Source of the DNA: Sedimentisphaerales bacterium
GTDB taxonomy: Bacteria > Planctomycetota > Phycisphaerae > Sedimentisphaerales > Anaerobacaceae
Direction: 5' to 3'
Length of the DNA: 59,835 bases
Assembly: GCA_016927855.1 (NCBI GenBank)
Contig: JAFGLV010000093.1
Span: forward strand, 1 to 59,835
Made by a program: the position numbers and the translations under genes
Notes under the pieces: generated by a model
Told to the model about the DNA's origin: nothing
The model's database searches: none
Seen by the model: only the letters and a program-made list of their open reading frames with translations
Shown: in pieces, positions 16,889-24,842 of the stretch
How positions within the stretch are numbered: the first letter of the stretch is position 1
Layout: each line of letters begins with the position of its first letter

Positions 16889-18529
16889 CTATCCCTTGCG
16901 GGCTGCTGCGCCGCGCCAGTCGCCCAGCATGCGCCGCAGGCGGCGCAGGATGCCGTCGCCGGCCAATTCGGGCGGGGTAGCGGCGACCGCGCGCAGCTTC
17001 TCGAACGCGGCCGCGTTCTCCTTGGCGCGCCTCGCCGCCAGGTCCGAGAGCAGTTGGGGAATCTCCTCTCTCAGCGACAGCAGCCGGGTGAAAGCGGCTC
17101 GGTCGAATTCGAGCAGGTCGCAATCGGTCACAGCGGTCATTGTGGCGCTACGCGGCAGGCCGGTCAGCGGGCTCATCTCGCCAAACAGCGCGCCGGGCTG
17201 CAGCTCGAACTCGACTGGTCGCGCCGGGTCGGAGTCGGTGATGCTGCCTTTGACCTTGCCGCGAATCAGGATGTAAAACGACTCGCCTTCATCGTTCTGG
17301 CGCATGAGCGTTTCGCCATGCGTGAAGCGCGTGCGTTTGACTTCTCGAGCCAGCGGTTTGAGCTCGTCGCGGCTGAGCAGGCACGCGCCGTCGGCGCCGG
17401 CCAGGAGCTTGCGACCGAAGTCGCTGTGCAGCAGATCGTCCAAGACCCGCTCGATCTCCGACGCGAGCGGCTTTTCAAACTGCTGGGCGTGGACCGCTTC
17501 CATGAAGTTGCCCAGCAGCCGACCGCTCATCGGGAAGGGGATCTCGATCCCGCGCCGATTGAACTTGTACCAGATCATTCGCATCACGTGGCCTTCGATC
17601 TGCGTGCGCTGCTCGTACTGCTTCGACCAGAAGCGCAGCACGTATTCGATGCAGAAGTCCTTGAACGCGGTGATGTACGCGTCCGGCGTGGGGAGCTTCT
17701 CGACGGCCGGAACGCTTTGCGCCGCTTCGATCAAGGCGGCGATCACGTCACCCGGCGCGTCTCCATAGCTGGCGGCTACCGGCACCTCGTGACGGCGCAG
17801 GCTCGTGGGCGAGGAGAAGTTGCGGATCGTCTGGTCCGCGAGCTTGGCATTGGGGACGATCACCATGTGTCCACCCAGCGTACGCAGGCGCGTTTCGCGC
17901 CAGTTGACCAGCACGACTTTGCCGATCTTGCCGTCCACCTCGATCCAGTCGCCGACCGACATAGACCGGCTGGCGTGCAGTGACATTCCCGCCAGCAGGT
18001 TGCCGAGCACGCCTTGCATGGCAAAGCCGATGACGCCGGTGACGATCGCAGTCGAGGTCAGCAGCACCGTGATTTCCAGCGACAGTTGATACTTGATCAG
18101 TAGGAAGGCGACCCCCAGCATGATTGCCAGGCGCAACAGCCCGCGTGTCAGGCGGTTGAGTGGACAGGCCTTGCCCATCTGCGCGAAAAGCTCGACGAAG
18201 AGTCCCTCCACCAGCCTGACCAGCGCGTAGATGCCCCAGAACGTCAGCCAGGCCTGATCGTAAGGACGCGGCATCGGCGCGAGCTGGCTGCGGTCGAGCC
18301 AGTAGACCAAGGGGACGGAGAATACCAGGACCAGAACAGAAAAGGCAATGTAGCTCAGCAGCACTCCGACAAACTGGCGGCCGGAACGTCGAGCCGGCTC
18401 GACTCCTTCCGGCGCTGCGTATCGGCGGCGCAGGGGAAGCGACAGCAGGTAGGCGCCCAGCAGCACTGCGGCCGCCAGGGCAGCGTTCTGAATGTAGTGC
18501 AGAATCGTCGGTTCAAGCCACGTCGGCAT
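16889..18529 (-). CDS. MscS-type mechanosensitive channel with cyclic-nucleotide-binding domain
   Basis: 546 residues. Several membrane helices occupy about 10-185, the last being the pore-lining TM3-like segment (VIGFAMQGVLGNLLAGMSLHASRSMSVGDWIEV). The MscS beta domain follows (VVLVNWRETRLRTLGGHMVIVPNAKLADQTIRNFS) with a cytoplasmic vestibule to about 330. A cNMP-binding domain lies at about 385-510: GESFYILIRGKVKGSI and LFGEMSPLTGLPRSATMTA, keeping the Glu and Arg of the phosphate-binding cassette. This is the MscCNG/bCNG architecture. It ends an operon that also encodes a class III cyclase, suggesting that the channel responds to the nucleotide made by its neighbour. The start has an AGGAAAG site. 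Confidence 0.9.
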   Translation of the reverse strand: MPTWLEPTILHYIQNAALAAAVLLGAYLLSLPLRRRYAAPEGVEPARRSGRQFVGVLLSYIAFSVLVLVFSVPLVYWLDRSQLAPMPRPYDQAWLTFWGIYALVRLVEGLFVELFAQMGKACPLNRLTRGLLRLAIMLGVAFLLIKYQLSLEITVLLTSTAIVTGVIGFAMQGVLGNLLAGMSLHASRSMSVGDWIEVDGKIGKVVLVNWRETRLRTLGGHMVIVPNAKLADQTIRNFSSPTSLRRHEVPVAASYGDAPGDVIAALIEAAQSVPAVEKLPTPDAYITAFKDFCIEYVLRFWSKQYEQRTQIEGHVMRMIWYKFNRRGIEIPFPMSGRLLGNFMEAVHAQQFEKPLASEIERVLDDLLHSDFGRKLLAGADGACLLSRDELKPLAREVKRTRFTHGETLMRQNDEGESFYILIRGKVKGSITDSDPARPVEFELQPGALFGEMSPLTGLPRSATMTAVTDCDLLEFDRAAFTRLLSLREEIPQLLSDLAARRAKENAAAFEKLRAVAATPPELAGDGILRRLRRMLGDWRGAAARKG

Positions 18530-18542
18530 AGCGGCTGCTTTC

Positions 18543-19382
18543 CTATATCGTAGTCCATTGGCCGGCCCGCGCCAGCGCGGCGCCGGCGTTGCGTTTCTTC
18601 ACGTGCTCCTCCCGCGCGCGGAGCGCCTCGTCGTTTGCATCCGGGGCGTGGTGACCGAGCAGCGCGCGCCCGATCCCGGTGGACTCGGCGATGGCCAGGC
18701 AATCCTCCCAGCAGGTGTGACCCCACCCGACAAAGGCCTCTCCGTCGGCCTCGGCGAAGTGCGCATCGATAACGAGCAGATCGGCCGGTTTCGGCTCGCG
18801 ACATAACTTCAGGAACTCTGTCTCCTGTGCGGCGGTTCGCTGGGCCCATTCCAGATCGGTGGCGAATACCAGCGAGGTGCCGTCGTCGGCATCGTCGATA
18901 CGGTAGGCGACGCAGCCGCCCGGATGCGGCACGAGACATCCGCGGACCTGCAAATTCTGGCGGAGGATCAGGAGTCCGTCCGGCCTGGGCAAGGCCACCC
19001 ACTCGAGGTGCGCGTCCATTCGTTCCCAGGAAACGGGCCAGTACGGCGGGGCGAGCAGGCGCGTCACGGCGTCGCGAACGCCTCCGTCAGCGAAGGTTGG
19101 GCCTATAAGGTAGAACGACCAGTCCCGCCGGTAGAACAGGGGGTTCATCATCAGCCCGGCCAGGTGATCGAGATGGTAATGCGAGAACAATAGGGTCACC
19201 TTGCCCGGTTCTGTCCGCGCCAACTCTCGGGCAACGGCACGCATGCCGGTCCCGGCGTCGAACACCAGACGCTCTCCATGCGAGCCGATCAGCAGCAGCG
19301 AAGTTGTGTCACCGCCGAACTCCTCGAAGGCGCCGCCGGTGGCCGGCTGGCTGCCGCGCATGCCGCCGATGAAAAGCCTCAT
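18543..19382 (-). CDS. MBL-fold metallohydrolase
   Basis: 279 residues from MRLFIGGMRGSQP; this start has a CGGAGAAA site and lies 2 bases after the cyclase stop, so the longer frame is rejected. The metal motif H-x-H-x-D-H is present as SHYHLDHLAGL, with FDAGTG upstream and later ligands in FATDLEW, DAHFAEAD and LLGHHAPD. The fold covers lactonases, nucleases and class II cyclic-nucleotide phosphodiesterases. The MRGS...GGDTTSLLL opening resembles phnP/arylsulfatase-like and cAMP-PDE-like MBL enzymes. Its place between a cyclase and a cNMP channel makes turnover of a cyclic nucleotide an attractive but unproven role. Confidence 0.8.
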   Translation of the reverse strand: MRLFIGGMRGSQPATGGAFEEFGGDTTSLLLIGSHGERLVFDAGTGMRAVARELARTEPGKVTLLFSHYHLDHLAGLMMNPLFYRRDWSFYLIGPTFADGGVRDAVTRLLAPPYWPVSWERMDAHLEWVALPRPDGLLILRQNLQVRGCLVPHPGGCVAYRIDDADDGTSLVFATDLEWAQRTAAQETEFLKLCREPKPADLLVIDAHFAEADGEAFVGWGHTCWEDCLAIAESTGIGRALLGHHAPDANDEALRAREEHVKKRNAGAALARAGQWTTI

Positions 19383-19384
19383 GG

Positions 19385-21511
19385 CTATTTCTCCGTCAAG
19401 TTCCAGACCCCGTCCCAGGCTCCTGGTGGATGCGTGCACAGGCTGGCACAGCGTCGTGCATAATGCTGAGCGGCGGGGTCGTCCGTCAGTCGCTCGAAAG
19501 CCTCCCGAGCGGCCGCGAAATCACCGGTGCGGAAACGCACCAGTCCATCGGCAAACGCGTCCCGATCCGACGGGACCTTCTCGCCGGCGAATCCGGTCAG
19601 TTCATAGACCGCGACCGCGGTCTTTCGGCCCACCACACGCAGGTCCGCCAGGTGGCGGCCACAGAATGCGCTCGACGCAAGCCGCCACGTGCTTTCGGCG
19701 ACCATGATCTCGGTGCCGAAGGCTTTGTTGGCGCCTTCAAGACGTGAGGCAAGATTGGCAGCGTCGCCCAGGATCGTGTAGTTGAAACGCTTGCGCGAGC
19801 CCATGTTGCCGACGACGACGTCGCCGGTGTTCAGTCCCACGCGCATCCGCAAGGTAGCGCCGGTTCGCTTTTCGAACGCTTCGCGCAGGTCCGCCAGGCG
19901 TCGCTGGCAGCGAAGGGCCGCGCGGCACGCGCGCACCGCGTGGTCGGGCTGCTCCAGCGGCGCGTTCCAAAACGCGATGATCGCGTCGCCTTCGTATTTG
20001 TCGAGCGTGCCACCTTCGTCCATGATGATGTCGGTCATCTCGCTGAGGTAGTCGTTCAGCAGCGCCGTCAGCTCCACCGGTCCGAGCTTTTCCGAGAACG
20101 TCGAGAACCCCGCCAGGTCGGTGAACATGATCGTCAGCTCGCGCTTCTCACCGCCCAATTGCAGGTGGTCCGGATCGCGCAGGATCTTCTCGATGACCTC
20201 GCCACTGAGGTAATGTCGGAACGCCTGCTTGATGAACGCCTTCTGGCGTCCCTCCGCCCAGTAGTTCATCGCCAGCGCGCCGACCAACGCCAGCGCCGAA
20301 GCCGTCTCGTGCGCCGCCACCGGCCACCAGAATCCCTGGGCATAGGCGACAAAGCCGACCAGCAGTGGGACGCCCAGCCATACCACGGAAAGCGGCGCCG
20401 CCTGCCACCAGCGACCGCCATAAGTCAGAGACATGCCCGCGGCGATGGCGGTGGCGAGCACCACCAGGATAACGGTCGGTGGTGCGGCGTAGGCGATGAA
20501 GGAATCAGTGATGAGGTTGTCAACGAAGGTTGCGTGCAGGATCACGCCGGGACACTTGGGATCGACCGGCGTCGGCCGCAAATCCAGCAGTCCCGGCGCG
20601 CTGCTGCCCATGAAGACATAGCAGTCCTTGAAGACCTCGGGTGACAGCGTAGGCGTTTCATCAGCCTGCAAGCGAAGCTCGGACTGGATCACCGCGGCGG
20701 CGGAAACGGCTTGCGCGAAAAAGTCTCCACCGCGAAGACGCAAGACCGCGTTGCCGTTGGCGTCGAGCGGAACGACCTTGTCGCCGATGTTCAGTTGTCC
20801 GTCGGCTGTGATTGTGGTGAGGGCATCTTGCCCGCGATTCGAGGGCGGGACGCCCTCGCCACGTGCGCTCAGCCATGTCGCCAGTCCGAGCGCCGGGAGC
20901 TCGACTCCATCGAAGCGGCAGAAGGGTGCGAGGCGCCGGAATACGCCGTCGGCATCCGGCGTGCCCGCAACGTGCCCGAACGCCGCGGCGCCGGCCGCGA
21001 CTTCCGCCACTGGGAACAGCAAATGGTCCGGCTCCGGCATCGCCATCTCATCCGTCGTGACGTCCGGTCGCGGCACGTACTCGGGCCAGGTGTCGACGCT
21101 GCCTCCCGGCATCAGCGCCAGGACTGCCGGTGGACCGGCCTTCAGCGCCTGCCCCATCGCTTCGTCGTCGGAGACGCCGTACACGGTCGGCTCGGTGAAC
21201 AGCAGATCCAGCGCCAGCGCTCGCGCGCCGCTCCGCGCGCAGAAGGCCGAGATTGCGCCGTAGACTTCGCGCGGCCAAGGCCAGCCCCAGCCGTTCTCCT
21301 GCTGGGCCCAGTCCAGGCTGGCTTGGTCCAAAAGGATCAGCTTGATCTCGGGGCGAAGGGCTTCCCGCGAGGCGAAGAAGCGCGCCCGCCAGCCCCAGGT
21401 CGGGGCCTCCCACGATTCGAGCCAGCCGAGCCGCCAGGCGAGCAATGCTGCCGCTGCCGCCAGCGCGCCCACCGCCACACCACGCAGCCATTTACTGGTG
21501 TGTTTGGACAT
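19385..21511 (-). CDS. CHASE2-domain class III adenylate cyclase
   Basis: 708 residues. One N-terminal membrane helix (GVAVGALAAAAALLAWRL), an extracytoplasmic CHASE2 sensor (about 45-320, with ALDLLFTEPTVYG and VFMGSSAPGLLDLR), three or four membrane helices (about 330-410), then the cyclase domain (about 460-640). Metal aspartates are in FTDLAGFS and YEGDAIIAFWN; the lysine in LDKYEGD and the threonine in NYTILGDAANLASRLEG suggest ATP rather than GTP as substrate, and the transition-state Asn and Arg are in NLASR. All catalytic positions are kept. Residues about 216-231 (ARGEGVPPSNRGQDAL) derive from a palindromic repeat in the sensor domain. Third gene of the operon starting at 22924. Confidence 0.9.
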   Translation of the reverse strand: MSKHTSKWLRGVAVGALAAAAALLAWRLGWLESWEAPTWGWRARFFASREALRPEIKLILLDQASLDWAQQENGWGWPWPREVYGAISAFCARSGARALALDLLFTEPTVYGVSDDEAMGQALKAGPPAVLALMPGGSVDTWPEYVPRPDVTTDEMAMPEPDHLLFPVAEVAAGAAAFGHVAGTPDADGVFRRLAPFCRFDGVELPALGLATWLSARGEGVPPSNRGQDALTTITADGQLNIGDKVVPLDANGNAVLRLRGGDFFAQAVSAAAVIQSELRLQADETPTLSPEVFKDCYVFMGSSAPGLLDLRPTPVDPKCPGVILHATFVDNLITDSFIAYAAPPTVILVVLATAIAAGMSLTYGGRWWQAAPLSVVWLGVPLLVGFVAYAQGFWWPVAAHETASALALVGALAMNYWAEGRQKAFIKQAFRHYLSGEVIEKILRDPDHLQLGGEKRELTIMFTDLAGFSTFSEKLGPVELTALLNDYLSEMTDIIMDEGGTLDKYEGDAIIAFWNAPLEQPDHAVRACRAALRCQRRLADLREAFEKRTGATLRMRVGLNTGDVVVGNMGSRKRFNYTILGDAANLASRLEGANKAFGTEIMVAESTWRLASSAFCGRHLADLRVVGRKTAVAVYELTGFAGEKVPSDRDAFADGLVRFRTGDFAAAREAFERLTDDPAAQHYARRCASLCTHPPGAWDGVWNLTEK
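20817..20862. repeat. GTGAGGGCA...GCCCTCGCCAC repeat inside the cyclase gene
   Basis: Arms GTGAGGGCATCTTGCCC and GGGCGGGACGCCCTCGCCAC around GCGATTCGA. Same family as 23687-23785 and 55217-55290. On the minus strand it reads EGVPPSNRGQDALTT in frame. Confidence 0.8.
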
Positions 21512-21533
21512 GCCGTCCTTTCGTCCCGGCGCG

Positions 21534-22460
21534 CTACCGCGCTGCTACGATTGGTTGCATGACCGCGGCGAAACGTTGCTGTCTGGCGGGATCGCCTGCG
21601 GTCTCGAATGTCGCCACGATCGCGCGAAGCGAATCGGCACGACTCCGCGCCGACGGGTGCGTCTTGGCAAAGCCGAGCCCTCCGGAGTCCGCCAGCCGTT
21701 CGTCCATGCGGCCCAGCATCGTGAGCATCGCTCCGGCCGGATAGCCGGCCCGACGCAGCAGCTCTACCGCGGCCGCATCCGCCTCGCGCTCCTGAGTCCG
21801 CGAGTAACCGCTGGTCGTCAGCGTCATCACCACGTCGCTGACCGAACCCTCGAACTCGCGCGTCAGCGAAGCGAGCTCCTCGTCGCCGAACTGCTTGGCG
21901 GATTCGGCAGCGATGATGGTGAAGGCCTCGGTCAGACGGCCCTGCTTGATGGCGCTGAGCCCGTGTCGCTTCGCGACGTGGCAGATCTCGTGGGCCAGCA
22001 CCGCGGCCAGCTCGTCCTCGCTCTGGCAGCAACGCAACATGCCGCGCGTGACCAGGATCAGTCCACCGGGACCGGCGAAGGCGTTGATCTCGTCCGAGTC
22101 GAGCAGCAGGAAGTGATAGCCGCCGAAGGTCTCGGGTCGCTCGGAAAAGATGGCGAGCGACTGGCCGAGCAAGTTCAAGTACGTGTTCGCCTGGGGTCGA
22201 TCGAGCGGAGGATAGCTCTGGAGTACCTGTGCCGTGACCGCCCGGCCGATGTAGTACTCCTGCTCCGGCGTCAGGTCCTGCCAGGTCTTCTGCACCGCCT
22301 GCGCCCCGCGCGTGATCGACTCGGCTTCCTCGGGCGAGATGAGCCCGGCGTCCCGCGCGAGCTGCGCGCCCTGCTCGGCCATGTCGCCACACCCAACGAA
22401 CAGCGCCGCTGCCGACAGGCAGGTGGCGAGAATCAGGACCAATGTGCGTTTTCTCCTCAT
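21534..22460 (-). CDS. M48-family metalloprotease, lipoprotein
   Basis: 308 residues. A signal with lipobox (LSAAALFVGCGD) predicts a lipid-anchored periplasmic protein. The zinc site HEICH lies in LAAVLAHEICHVAKRHGL, with the third ligand Glu expected in READAAAVELLRRAGY. The remainder fits the BepA/LoiP-like M48 group (YYIGRAVTAQVLQSYPPL; LDSDEINAFAGPGGLILVTRGML), which handle outer-membrane protein quality control. It overlaps the SH3 gene by 4 bases (ATGA) and precedes the cyclase gene by 22 bases. Confidence 0.9.
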   Translation of the reverse strand: MRRKRTLVLILATCLSAAALFVGCGDMAEQGAQLARDAGLISPEEAESITRGAQAVQKTWQDLTPEQEYYIGRAVTAQVLQSYPPLDRPQANTYLNLLGQSLAIFSERPETFGGYHFLLLDSDEINAFAGPGGLILVTRGMLRCCQSEDELAAVLAHEICHVAKRHGLSAIKQGRLTEAFTIIAAESAKQFGDEELASLTREFEGSVSDVVMTLTTSGYSRTQEREADAAAVELLRRAGYPAGAMLTMLGRMDERLADSGGLGFAKTHPSARSRADSLRAIVATFETAGDPARQQRFAAVMQPIVAAR

Positions 22461-22924
22461 TGCTCACCTCCCGGCAGATTGCCTTGCCGGCGGAATGCCG
22501 CGATCTGGTCGGCATCGACCTCGAAGGCCGACATGCGGTCCACCCAGGTGTAGTCCAGCGTCCCCTCGGCTCTCAGTTTCGCTTCGACCTGCTCGTTGAA
22601 GCCCTTGCTCGCCAGCGCGACCTCATCGGAAGAGGCGCCGGTCGCGACGTCCGAGGTTCCCGCACGCATGACGACCGCTTTCTTCGAGAGGGCGGATTCG
22701 TGGACGTAGCCCGTCTTGCCGTCGGCGGTCGTCACCTGATACCAGCCCCTCTGCGGCGCGACCTGGGCCTCGACCATGGCGCCATAGTCCACGGTAGCGA
22801 CGACCCGGCCCAGTTGCGAAGGCGTCGCCCGCACTTTGCAGTTGCGCACCTGGACGCTCATCGGTGCCGCGAGCACCACCCCGGCGGAAATCGCCAGCAC
22901 CACTGCCAGAACCTTGATCTTCAT
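22457..22924 (-). CDS. Exported bacterial SH3-domain protein
   Basis: 155 residues from MKIKVLAVVLAISAGVVLA; a GGGAGG site sits 8 bases before this ATG, so the start at 22942 is rejected. After the signal, an SH3b domain covers about 22-85: VRNCKVRATPSQLGRVVATVDYGAMVEAQ and WYQVTTADGKTGYVHESALSKK, typical of SH3 type 3 modules that bind peptidoglycan or protein ligands. The C-terminal 70 residues are helical without a known motif. First gene of the SH3/M48/CHASE2-cyclase/MBL/MscS operon. Confidence 0.85.
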   Translation of the reverse strand: MKIKVLAVVLAISAGVVLAAPMSVQVRNCKVRATPSQLGRVVATVDYGAMVEAQVAPQRGWYQVTTADGKTGYVHESALSKKAVVMRAGTSDVATGASSDEVALASKGFNEQVEAKLRAEGTLDYTWVDRMSAFEVDADQIAAFRRQGNLPGGEQ

Positions 22925-23031
22925 GTATCTGCCTCCCTTCAAGTTCGGTTCGAAGGTCGTCGTCTACGCCTGACACGCCTCGAACGACATGGCAGACAAT
23001 CATAGCGAGTCAAACGTGAAGCGCAAAGTGA

Positions 23032-23055
23032 GGGCGAATGATTATTCGCCCCTAC
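23032..23055. repeat. GGGCGAAT palindrome, copy E
   Basis: GGGCGAATGATTATTCGCCC followed by CTAC. On the minus strand it supplies the stop codon and last residues (RRGE) of the LigD-like phosphoesterase gene. Last copy seen in this window. Confidence 0.85.
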
Positions 23056-23422
23056 GGGCTGGGTGGGACCTGGGGGCGAAAGCCCAGGCGTCCTGTTCGA
23101 TATGCGTCAGGGAGAAGTCGCCGGCCAGTACGGCGCCGGTCAAGTGCAGGTCCCAGCGCATCTCGCTTTGACCGCTGTCGCGGTAGTGGCCGCGATCGAC
23201 GATGCGAACCCGGCCCGCTCCCTGCTGGACGGGGCCCTCGTAGGTCAGGAAGCGGAGTGGGTGGTCGAATATCTTCCGGGCTTGAACGGTGCGCTGCGAC
23301 GCAGCCGTCGGCGGTTCCTCCAGCCGAAACGTGCCCAGAACGCCGTCCTTTTCCAGCATCAGGTCCCAGTGCACGCCCTGCGGCGTAGTATGTTCCTGGA
23401 TGACATACTGCTTGTCTTCCAT
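23042..23422 (-). CDS. Stand-alone LigD-type 3'-phosphoesterase domain protein
   Basis: 126 residues from MEDKQYVIQEHTTPQGVHWD; the longer frame runs into the riboswitch region and is rejected. The pattern Y-V-I-Q-E-H-x6-H-W-D-L-M-L-E-K-D-G-V-L matches the phosphoesterase (PE) domain of DNA ligase D (F-V-V-Q-E-H-x6-H-Y-D-L-R-L-E), with metal His residues and the later GHY and WDLHL boxes (GQSEMRWDLHLTG). The PE domain trims 3' ends before NHEJ ligation. No Ku or ligase gene is nearby, so it may act alone. The final residues and stop come from a palindromic repeat. Confidence 0.8.
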   Translation of the reverse strand: MEDKQYVIQEHTTPQGVHWDLMLEKDGVLGTFRLEEPPTAASQRTVQARKIFDHPLRFLTYEGPVQQGAGRVRIVDRGHYRDSGQSEMRWDLHLTGAVLAGDFSLTHIEQDAWAFAPRSHPARRGE

Positions 23423-23500
23423 GCAGCCTTGCGAATCGAATTGTTCCCTTCTTGCCGTTCGAGCCGAACTATGGTAGCATAACAGCACTATACAACAGAA

Positions 23501-23620
23501 GCCAGGGGAGCTGGCGAACGGGTCCCGATTCGGTCGGGATTCGAGCGGCTGAGAAATCGCGGTCAAAGCGATGACCCTAACAACCTGATCAGGTTAGAAC
23601 CTGCGAAGGGAGGCAACGCA
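23501..23620 (+). promoter_or_regulatory. TPP riboswitch (THI element)
   Basis: The conserved aptamer parts are present in order: a 5' GGGGAGC, the GGCTGAGA box (23547-23554), GACCCT, then AACCTGATCAGGTTAGAACC and TGCGAAGGGAGGC. The P3 stem is extended by GGGTCCCGATTCGGTCGGGA. It lies upstream of thiSGHF on the same strand, so thiamine pyrophosphate should switch the operon off. Confidence 0.93.
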
Positions 23621-23628
23621 ATACCGGC

Positions 23629-23663
23629 AAGGCGCTCCTTTAGCAGGGGGTGCCTTCTTTCTT
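23629..23663 (+). terminator. Riboswitch expression platform, intrinsic terminator
   Basis: AAGGCGCTCC, loop TTTAGCA, GGGGGTGCCTT (10 pairs with two G-U), then CTTTCTT. It lies 9 bases after the TPP aptamer and well before thiS, so control is most likely by premature termination. Confidence 0.75.
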
Positions 23664-23686
23664 GTGTCCGACGGTTAGGGTGGTGT

Positions 23687-23785
23687 TGTGTCGCGGGCGT
23701 CTCGCCCGCGCGTGGTGAGGGCATCCTGCCCTCGATTCGAAGGCGGGACGCCTTCGACACCCGCGGGCAAGATGCCCGCGACACC
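23687..23785. repeat. GTGTCGCGGG repeat cluster in the thi leader
   Basis: Two nested palindromes: TGTCGCGGGCGTCTCGCCCG and CGCGGGCAAGATGCCCGCGA with inner CGAAGGCGGGACGCCTTCG. It separates the riboswitch terminator from thiS. Same family as 20817-20862 and 55217-55290. Confidence 0.8.
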
Positions 23786-23839
23786 GAGCGCCGCGCAATC
23801 ACAGGACCGGGATGTCATGGCTTGTTGGAATTCGGTGGT

Positions 23840-24052
23840 ATGGAAACGTTGAAACTCAACGGTGTCGAACGTCAATATGCCTCGGGGCAGATGCCCGCGA
23901 CCTTGGCGGCGCTGCTGGCGGACTTGGGTGTTGACGGCAGCGCCGTGGTCGCGGAGGTGGACGGCGCGATCGTGCCGGCGGCGGGGTTCGCCGAGACGCC
24001 GGTCGCGGCCGGACAGAGCATCGAGCTGATCAAATTCATGGGAGGAGGCTGA
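23840..24052 (+). CDS. thiS: ThiS, sulfur carrier protein for thiamin thiazole synthesis
   Basis: 70 residues from [12 protein letters not shown]; the frame opens 6 codons earlier but this ATG fits the family length and its GGTGG site. Ubiquitin-like beta-grasp fold: [29 protein letters not shown], and the C-terminal GGG that is adenylated by ThiF and thiocarboxylated. It lies downstream of the TPP riboswitch and 4 bases before thiG. Confidence 0.93.
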   Translation: METLKLNGVERQYASGQMPATLAALLADLGVDGSAVVAEVDGAIVPAAGFAETPVAAGQSIELIKFMGGG

Positions 24053-24056
24053 TCCG

Positions 24057-24842
24057 ATGGACACGCTGACCATCGCGCAACGCCGGTTCGGTTCGCGCCT
24101 GCTGATCGGTACCGGTAAGTTCTCCTCGCCCCAGGTGATGGCGGCCGCAGTCGCTGCTTCCGGCGCCGAGATCGTTACCGTGGCGCTGCGCCGCGTGGAC
24201 ATCGACAATCCGAGCGACGACACGTTGCGCGAAATCGACCGTGAGAAGCTCCTGCTGCTGCCCAACACCTCCGGCGCCAGGGACGCCGCCGAGGCGGTCC
24301 GCCTGGCCAGGCTGGCTCGCGCTGCTACCGGGATCGAGTGGGTCAAGCTGGAGGTCACGCCGGACCCGTACTACCTGCTGCCCGATCCCGTCGGTACGCT
24401 CGAAGCGGCAACGACGCTGGTCAAGGAAGGCTTCGTCGTTTTGCCGTACATCAATGCCGACCCGATCCTCGCCAGGAGGCTCGAAGACGTCGGCACTGCG
24501 ACCGTGATGCCTTTGGCCAGCCCGATCGGTTCGAACCAGGGGATGCGCACGCGCGCGGCGCTGGAGATCATCATTGAGCAGAGCAACGTGCCGGTCGTGG
24601 TCGACGCCGGCCTGGGGTTGCCTTCGCACGCCGCTGAGGCCATGGAAATCGGCGCCGATGCGGTCCTGGTTAATACCGCGATCGCTACCGCCGCCGATCC
24701 GGTCGAAATGGCGACTGCCTTCAGGCTGGCCGTGGAGGCGGGGCGCCGGGCGTATCTGTCAGGGCCGCGTGCGCCGCTGCGCCGCGCGGAAGCCTCCAGC
24801 CCGTTGACGGGATTTCTGAGAGACGAAGTGACGAAGCCATGA
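24057..24842 (+). CDS. thiG: ThiG, thiazole synthase
   Basis: 261 residues. TIM-barrel enzyme that joins 1-deoxyxylulose 5-phosphate, dehydroglycine and ThiS-thiocarboxylate into the thiamin thiazole. Family boxes: [85 protein letters not shown], and the phosphate-binding [29 protein letters not shown]. The imine-forming lysine is in VKLEV. Overlaps thiH by 4 bases (ATGA). Confidence 0.96.
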   Translation: MDTLTIAQRRFGSRLLIGTGKFSSPQVMAAAVAASGAEIVTVALRRVDIDNPSDDTLREIDREKLLLLPNTSGARDAAEAVRLARLARAATGIEWVKLEVTPDPYYLLPDPVGTLEAATTLVKEGFVVLPYINADPILARRLEDVGTATVMPLASPIGSNQGMRTRAALEIIIEQSNVPVVVDAGLGLPSHAAEAMEIGADAVLVNTAIATAADPVEMATAFRLAVEAGRRAYLSGPRAPLRRAEASSPLTGFLRDEVTKP

